Shown here piece after piece: positions 14,000-17,789 of a stretch of 17,789 nucleotides of DNA. This DNA comes from CAZHJK01 sp964533275 (GTDB taxonomy: Bacteria; Bacillota; Clostridia; Eubacteriales; Garciellaceae), in NCBI GenBank assembly GCA_964533275.1, contig CAZHJK010000039.1, forward strand, positions 1 to 17,789, in the 5' to 3' direction. The translations under genes were made by a program, and so were the position numbers. The number at the start of each line of letters is the position of its first letter. The stretch's first letter is position 1. The notes under the pieces were generated by a model. It searched no databases and had not been told where the DNA came from. It saw only the letters and a program-made list of their open reading frames with translations.

Positions 14000-14695
14000 T
14001 TAATAAAGTTGAAAAATTAAAATTGTAATTAATGTACCAATTATACCACCAACAATTACTTCAAAAGGTGTATGTATTCTTCCTTCGATACGACTCTGTG
14101 ATATTAAAAAGGCTAAAAGAAATGCCATAGAAGCTACTAATACATCCTCTGAAATTAGGGCTATAGCAGTTGAAATAGAGAAGGATATTGCACTATGTCC
14201 ACTGGGCATTCCTCCCACCATATAAGATCCCACACTAAACTTAGACTTTACAGCTATAACAACCACTATTACCAGTACCAAACTAACAAAGGTTAAATGA
14301 CCTGGTGATTGTTGCACCCTATGTAATATATTTTTTGCAACAGGATTAATACGATTAAAAAATAATACATAAGCAACTATGATGGAATTTACTGATGCTA
14401 TTAATACCGTGCCAGCAGCAACATTCTTAGCAATCCTAGCTAAAGGGTGATAGGTTTTAGTATATAAATCTACTGTAGCCTCTATTGCTGTGTTAATCAT
14501 TTCTGTAATAATTACCAAGCATATAGTGAAAAATAAGATTATTAATTCAATCCTACTGAAATCCATAAAAAGACTTGTTATTATTACTATAGAACCTATT
14601 ATAAAATGTATTTTCATATTTCGTTGTGTTTTTAATGCATAAATAAGCCCTGAAATAGCATAATTAAAACTATCAATAAGGTTTCTTATTTTCAT
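14000..14695 (-). CDS. dgkA: Fused diacylglycerol/undecaprenol kinase and PAP2 phosphatase
   Basis: A 231-residue membrane protein built from two parts. The first (about 1-115) is a DgkA-type lipid kinase with the signature EMINTAIEATVDLYTKTYHP (65-84) and three predicted membrane helices. In Gram-positive relatives this enzyme mainly phosphorylates undecaprenol. The second (about 130-231) is a PAP2-type phosphatase with PSGHS (164-168) and SRIEGRIHTPFEVIVGG (201-217), which supplies the catalytic histidines H167 and H208; the first PAP2 motif is reduced. Many clostridia and bacilli have only the kinase here. Both halves could feed undecaprenyl phosphate, one from the alcohol and one from the pyrophosphate (inference). 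The ATG at 14695 follows GGAGTG, 14 nt after the ybeY stop. Confidence 0.93.
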   Translation of the reverse strand: MKIRNLIDSFNYAISGLIYALKTQRNMKIHFIIGSIVIITSLFMDFSRIELIILFFTICLVIITEMINTAIEATVDLYTKTYHPLARIAKNVAAGTVLIASVNSIIVAYVLFFNRINPVAKNILHRVQQSPGHLTFVSLVLVIVVVIAVKSKFSVGSYMVGGMPSGHSAISFSISTAIALISEDVLVASMAFLLAFLISQSRIEGRIHTPFEVIVGGIIGTLITILIFQLY

Positions 14696-14709
14696 ATTTA
14701 CACTCCAAA

Positions 14710-15186
14710 TTAAGAAAAAGTTCGAAAAATTTGTAATTCTTCCATTACTAATTCCTCTTTCTCTCTCATTATTTTCTTATCTTCTAAATCTATATGATCA
14801 TAGCCTAACAGATGATATATACCGTGCACTGTTAGGTAAGCTAATTCTCTTAAGAATGAATGACCATATTCTTCTGATTGTTCTATAGTTTTAGGTATAG
14901 AAATAACAATATCCCCAAGAAGCATTTCAGTTTTTTGATTTATTCTTTTATCTAATTTTTCTTTTTCTATTAAGGGAAAGGATAATACATCCGTGGATGT
15001 GTTATTATCCCTATAAACATTATTTAATTGTTGAATTTCTTCATTATCAACAAATGATATGCTAATCTCTACAGAGAAATTAATCCCTTCTTTCTTTAAT
15101 GCAACATCTACAACCTTTTCCAAAATATCAAGGAATTCCTTGGTTATTTGAATTTTTTCTTGACGATTATCAAAGTATACACTCAT
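14710..15186 (-). CDS. ybeY: rRNA maturation endoribonuclease YbeY
   Basis: Zinc-dependent endoribonuclease needed for 16S rRNA 3'-end processing and ribosome quality control. It is identified by HGIYHLLGYDH (121-131) with ligands H121, H125 and H131, and by the preceding TDVLSFPL (65-72) and LLGDIVISI (89-97) blocks. I chose the ATG at 15186 (158 residues, beginning MSVYFDNRQE): AGGGG lies 9 nt before it, whereas an in-frame ATG at 15195 directly touches that site. Neighbouring phoH and era act in the same RNA-maturation setting, and phoH-ybeY linkage is very widely conserved. Confidence 0.96.
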   Translation of the reverse strand: MSVYFDNRQEKIQITKEFLDILEKVVDVALKKEGINFSVEISISFVDNEEIQQLNNVYRDNNTSTDVLSFPLIEKEKLDKRINQKTEMLLGDIVISIPKTIEQSEEYGHSFLRELAYLTVHGIYHLLGYDHIDLEDKKIMREKEELVMEELQIFRTFS

Positions 15187-15217
15187 CAATATCATCCCCT
15201 ATTCTTTATTCTTAAGA

Positions 15218-16192
15218 TTAATTATTATTTGATACCTTATCATATACTTCATATGCTTCTATAATTCTTTGTACTAACGGATGGCGTACAACATCGTTTT
15301 GAGTAAGGTATATAAATTTAATTCCTTGTACATTATCTAGAATTTTTATAACACTTTTAAGTCCAGAATCCTTACCATGGGGTAAGTCTATCTGAGTTAT
15401 ATCTCCTGTAATGATTGCCTTAGAACCTATTCCCATTCTTGTTAGAAACATCTTCATTTGTTCGGGTGAAGTATTTTGAGCTTCATCTAAAATAATAAAT
15501 GCGTCATCTAATGTTCTTCCTCGCATATAAGCCAATGGTGCAATCTCAATAATTCCTCTTTCTATATAACTCTGATATGTATCTGTTCCCATAATATCAA
15601 ATAATGCATCATATAATGGGCGAAGATATGGATCTACCTTTTCTTGTAAATCTCCAGGTAAAAACCCTAGTTTTTCACCTGCCTCAACTGCAGGTCGAGT
15701 CAAAATAATACGACTTACTTCTTCATTCTTAAAGGCTGCTACTGCCATTGCCATAGCTAAATATGTTTTTCCTGTTCCCGCCGGTCCAATGCCAAAAACA
15801 ATTTCATTTTTTTTAATAGCTTGGACATAATTTTTTTGTCCAAGAGTTTTACTGCGAATCTGTTTTCCCTTTGCTGTGTAGCAGATTACATCAGATAAAG
15901 TGGAAAATTTATCTTCCTCTCCATTTTTAGCAAGACTTATAATATATTCAACGCTTTGAGTTGTAATTGGTTTATTATTTTTAATACTATCTAATAACTT
16001 GACAATTATACTCTTAACTATAGTAACCTCATCTTCAATACCTAAAATCTTAATATTTCCTTCTCTTACAATAATTCTTACAGAATAGTTTTTTTCAATA
16101 ATTTTAATGTTTTCATCGAAATTACCAAATAACTGCATCTGATGTTCTAGTTCTTCTACATTAATTCTTTCTTCTATTTGTTGTTGATTCAA
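15218..16192 (-). CDS. phoH: PhoH family ATPase (YbeZ type)
   Basis: A cytoplasmic P-loop ATPase of the PhoH/YbeZ family that partners YbeY in RNA metabolism. An N-terminal KH-like segment (about 20-70) precedes the PhoH domain with Walker A GPAGTGKT (136-143), Walker B AFIILDEAQN (231-240) and the sensor-like TGDITQIDLP (262-271). Length (324) is standard. The start is TTG (16192-16190): GGAGG is 7 nt upstream and no better in-frame ATG exists nearby. The gap to yqfD is only 16 nt, so phoH must be read from the yqfC-yqfD side or from a promoter inside yqfD. Confidence 0.96.
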   Translation of the reverse strand: MNQQQIEERINVEELEHQMQLFGNFDENIKIIEKNYSVRIIVREGNIKILGIEDEVTIVKSIIVKLLDSIKNNKPITTQSVEYIISLAKNGEEDKFSTLSDVICYTAKGKQIRSKTLGQKNYVQAIKKNEIVFGIGPAGTGKTYLAMAMAVAAFKNEEVSRIILTRPAVEAGEKLGFLPGDLQEKVDPYLRPLYDALFDIMGTDTYQSYIERGIIEIAPLAYMRGRTLDDAFIILDEAQNTSPEQMKMFLTRMGIGSKAIITGDITQIDLPHGKDSGLKSVIKILDNVQGIKFIYLTQNDVVRHPLVQRIIEAYEVYDKVSNNN

Positions 16193-16208
16193 ATGTTAGC
16201 CTCCCTTT

Positions 16209-17429
16209 TTAATTAGAAATCTCTTGAATTCGACTTATATTTTCTATGGCTTCAATAAATACCTCAACCTTTGCATTATCAACATCCTTACTTATAATTT
16301 TTAGAGTAGAATTTTTAATTTCTATTTTCTTTTTTCTTTCCTTCTCTATAAGTTCTTTTGTCTTGGTTAGAGCACTAACCTTAATCTCTTCTTCTGTTAA
16401 TTCCTTAAAATCTTCTTGTTTAATATATTCAATATATTTAATATATATTGGAATCTTAATACCCATTATATCAATAAGGGGTTTGGTTTTTTCTATTTTA
16501 TCATAATTATCTAAAGTAACTTTGGATTTCTTTAATATGATTTCTTTTTTCCCTATAATTAATCCTTTCTCTACTACATTACTACTTTTATTATTATTTA
16601 ATTTTTTAAATTCAACTTCTATTTCTGTTTCGTACCAAGTTTGTGCATAAATATCACCCCAAGCATGTACTTTTTGTTTTCCCTCTATTTTGTTTTCACT
16701 ATTTCCTTCATCTTCGTCTAAATTTTCATTATCTTGTAATTCACCACTTATTAATAAATCTCCTTTTTTTACTAGATCTCCTTTTTTTACTATTGCTTCT
16801 CCTCCATAAACCAACATATTATGAATTATTCCATCTCTATCTGCAATAACATTTGTTGGTATATCTGTGTTTAATATTGGTGGCGGAATTTCTTTCTCTA
16901 CAATTTCAATTTTCACCTTAATGCCAGTAAAAGAGATATTGGCATAGGATATTTCAGTATTCTTAAGAAGAAGATTATCCTCTATTTCTTTTTCTGAAAT
17001 CTTATACTTAAATTCTCCTCTTTTTAAACCTAGCTCATTTAATTGTTCTAAAATAGTGTTGCTTGAAATATTTTCATTCCCAGTTATTTCTATTTCCCAT
17101 ATAAAAGATGTTAAAAAATATATTAGAATCAAAGTAATAGTAGCACCTGCTACTAGAAACTTTCTTTTTTTCATTTTCCATAATATAAAAGGCAATCCTT
17201 TTTTATCAATTATTTCTACTCTACAGGACACCTTTTTGATAATGTTTTTCAATTGTAGAAAATCTTTTTTGCTAACCTTTACATAAATACATGTGCTAGA
17301 TTTTCGAAATATATCCCATATGAAAATATTTTCCTTTACTACAAGGTTTAAGAATTTTTCTAATGTAAATCCTTCAATTTTAATAATAACATAGCCCTTA
17401 AAATAATGCCACAATTTAACAATAAGCAC
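16209..17429 (-). CDS. yqfD: Sporulation protein YqfD
   Basis: About 406 residues, recognised by its place after yqfC and by its layout: a cytoplasmic N-terminal part (1-85), one strong membrane helix (about 91-110, FLVAGATITLILIYFLTSFI), then an external part starting with a POTRA/FtsQ-like region (IEITGNENISSNTILEQL) and a lysine-rich C-terminal tail. In B. subtilis yqfD is a mother-cell sporulation gene needed for efficient spore formation; its molecular job is not settled. I place the start at the GTG at 17429, which is 8 nt after AGAGG. The upstream GTG at 17438 overlaps that ribosome-binding site, but it would add only three residues. Confidence 0.9.
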   Translation of the reverse strand: MLIVKLWHYFKGYVIIKIEGFTLEKFLNLVVKENIFIWDIFRKSSTCIYVKVSKKDFLQLKNIIKKVSCRVEIIDKKGLPFILWKMKKRKFLVAGATITLILIYFLTSFIWEIEITGNENISSNTILEQLNELGLKRGEFKYKISEKEIEDNLLLKNTEISYANISFTGIKVKIEIVEKEIPPPILNTDIPTNVIADRDGIIHNMLVYGGEAIVKKGDLVKKGDLLISGELQDNENLDEDEGNSENKIEGKQKVHAWGDIYAQTWYETEIEVEFKKLNNNKSSNVVEKGLIIGKKEIILKKSKVTLDNYDKIEKTKPLIDIMGIKIPIYIKYIEYIKQEDFKELTEEEIKVSALTKTKELIEKERKKKIEIKNSTLKIISKDVDNAKVEVFIEAIENISRIQEISN

Positions 17430-17444
17430 ACATTTCACCTCTTT

Positions 17445-17723
17445 TTATTGTATGTATTCAAAAGTGTGTATTTCTCCTGTAATAATGATTTCTTCCTTTA
17501 TTATCGTTTTTATATATAAATCATTACCCTGTATTTTTATCATCCCTGAATTGCTACTAATTCTAATTTGATTTGAGGTATATTCAATTATTCCTTTATG
17601 GTTTTCTATATTTAGTTGTAAATTTCCTATTAAAGTCACTTTGGGTAAGTCAAGCATTATCTCCTTAGGAAGTTCTAGAGTATCAGATAAATCAGTCTTT
17701 ATATTATTTATTTTATTACCCAT
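17445..17723 (-). CDS. yqfC: Sporulation protein YqfC
   Basis: A 92-residue protein with the YqfC pattern: LPKEIMLDLPKVTLIGNLQL near the N-terminus, IENHKGIIEYTSNQIRI in the middle and the ending EEIIITGEI. The family is YabP/YqfC, small beta-rich proteins made during sporulation and almost always followed by yqfD. Here the gap is 15 nt. The ATG at 17723 has GAGGGTGGGG just upstream and gives the usual family length; the 18 extra codons up to 17777 would overlap the promoter and are not supported. A sigma-E-like promoter lies 24 nt upstream. Confidence 0.9.
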   Translation of the reverse strand: MGNKINNIKTDLSDTLELPKEIMLDLPKVTLIGNLQLNIENHKGIIEYTSNQIRISSNSGMIKIQGNDLYIKTIIKEEIIITGEIHTFEYIQ

Positions 17724-17746
17724 ATCCCCACCCTCTCTCCTATTTA

Positions 17747-17775
17747 TATCTATGCTCTCATTATTTTTACTATGC
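17747..17775 (-). promoter_or_regulatory. Candidate sigma-E promoter of yqfC-yqfD
   Basis: The minus strand has GCATAGT (17775-17769), a 14-nt spacer and CATAGATA (17754-17747). Against the B. subtilis sigma-E consensus (KMATATT, 13-15 nt, CATACAHT) this matches 6 of 7 and 6 of 8 bases with correct spacing. The yqfC-yqfD pair belongs to the sigma-E regulon in B. subtilis, which supports the call. The start of transcription would fall near 17740. Confidence 0.55.
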
Positions 17776-17789
17776 AAAGGACATTAAAA

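Noticed and set aside
17724..17777. An 18-codon N-terminal extension of yqfC
   Set aside because: It lacks its own ribosome-binding site, exceeds the family length and would lie on the sigma-E-like promoter.
1..17789. CRISPR array, insertion sequence, prophage or integration site
   Set aside because: No spaced repeat series, transposase, integrase or terminal repeats were seen. The two similar tRNA anticodon arms are ordinary tRNA likeness, not an attachment duplication.

Overview
This is a gene-dense, AT-rich stretch of a low-GC, Gram-positive, spore-forming anaerobe of the class Clostridia. The conserved order yqfC-yqfD-phoH-ybeY-dgkA-cdd-era-recO, then glyS, a CcpN-type regulator, ppdK, dgt, dnaG and rpoD is the familiar clostridial 'era / macromolecular-synthesis' neighbourhood. 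The sporulation genes yqfC and yqfD and a T-box-controlled glycyl-tRNA synthetase support this. An Alkaliphilus-like relative is a guess I cannot test here. Every gene lies on the minus strand, so transcription runs from the right edge to the left edge. I see no mobile element, CRISPR array or phage gene.

Right block (17789 to about 11050): a sigma-E-like promoter precedes yqfC and yqfD. Tightly packed housekeeping genes follow: phoH (ATPase), ybeY (rRNA endonuclease), a lipid kinase fused to a PAP2 phosphatase, cdd (cytidine deaminase), era (ribosome-assembly GTPase), a short yqzL gene missed by usual length cut-offs, recO (recombination) and a DUF4342 protein. Several start and stop codons overlap, which suggests one long operon with translational coupling.

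Middle block (11050 to 5700): a sigma-A promoter begins exactly where the DUF4342 gene ends and drives a glycine T-box (specifier GGA, T-box bulge UGGA) upstream of glyS. The T-box terminator appears to compete with stem III rather than with the antiterminator. About 170 nt of further leader with hairpins and a 7-codon ORF separate it from glyS. After the glyS terminator, a good promoter with a palindrome in its spacer drives a helix-turn-helix/CBS regulator of the CcpN type, followed by ppdK (pyruvate phosphate dikinase) and a strong terminator. The PDRP regulator gene that often sits between these two is absent.

Left block (5600 to 1): dgt (dNTP triphosphohydrolase), a YaiI/YqxD-family protein, dnaG (primase) and rpoD (main sigma factor, TTG start), then a Crp/Fnr-family regulator. 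Last come a separately promoted tRNA-Asn and a tRNA with CAU anticodon, most likely the lysidine-modified Ile2 species, cut off by the window edge.

Overall this is core genome, not an accessory island. The points most worth following are regulatory: the T-box and its extended leader, the palindrome in the CcpN-like promoter, the missing PDRP, the sigma-E-like promoter and the kinase-phosphatase fusion.
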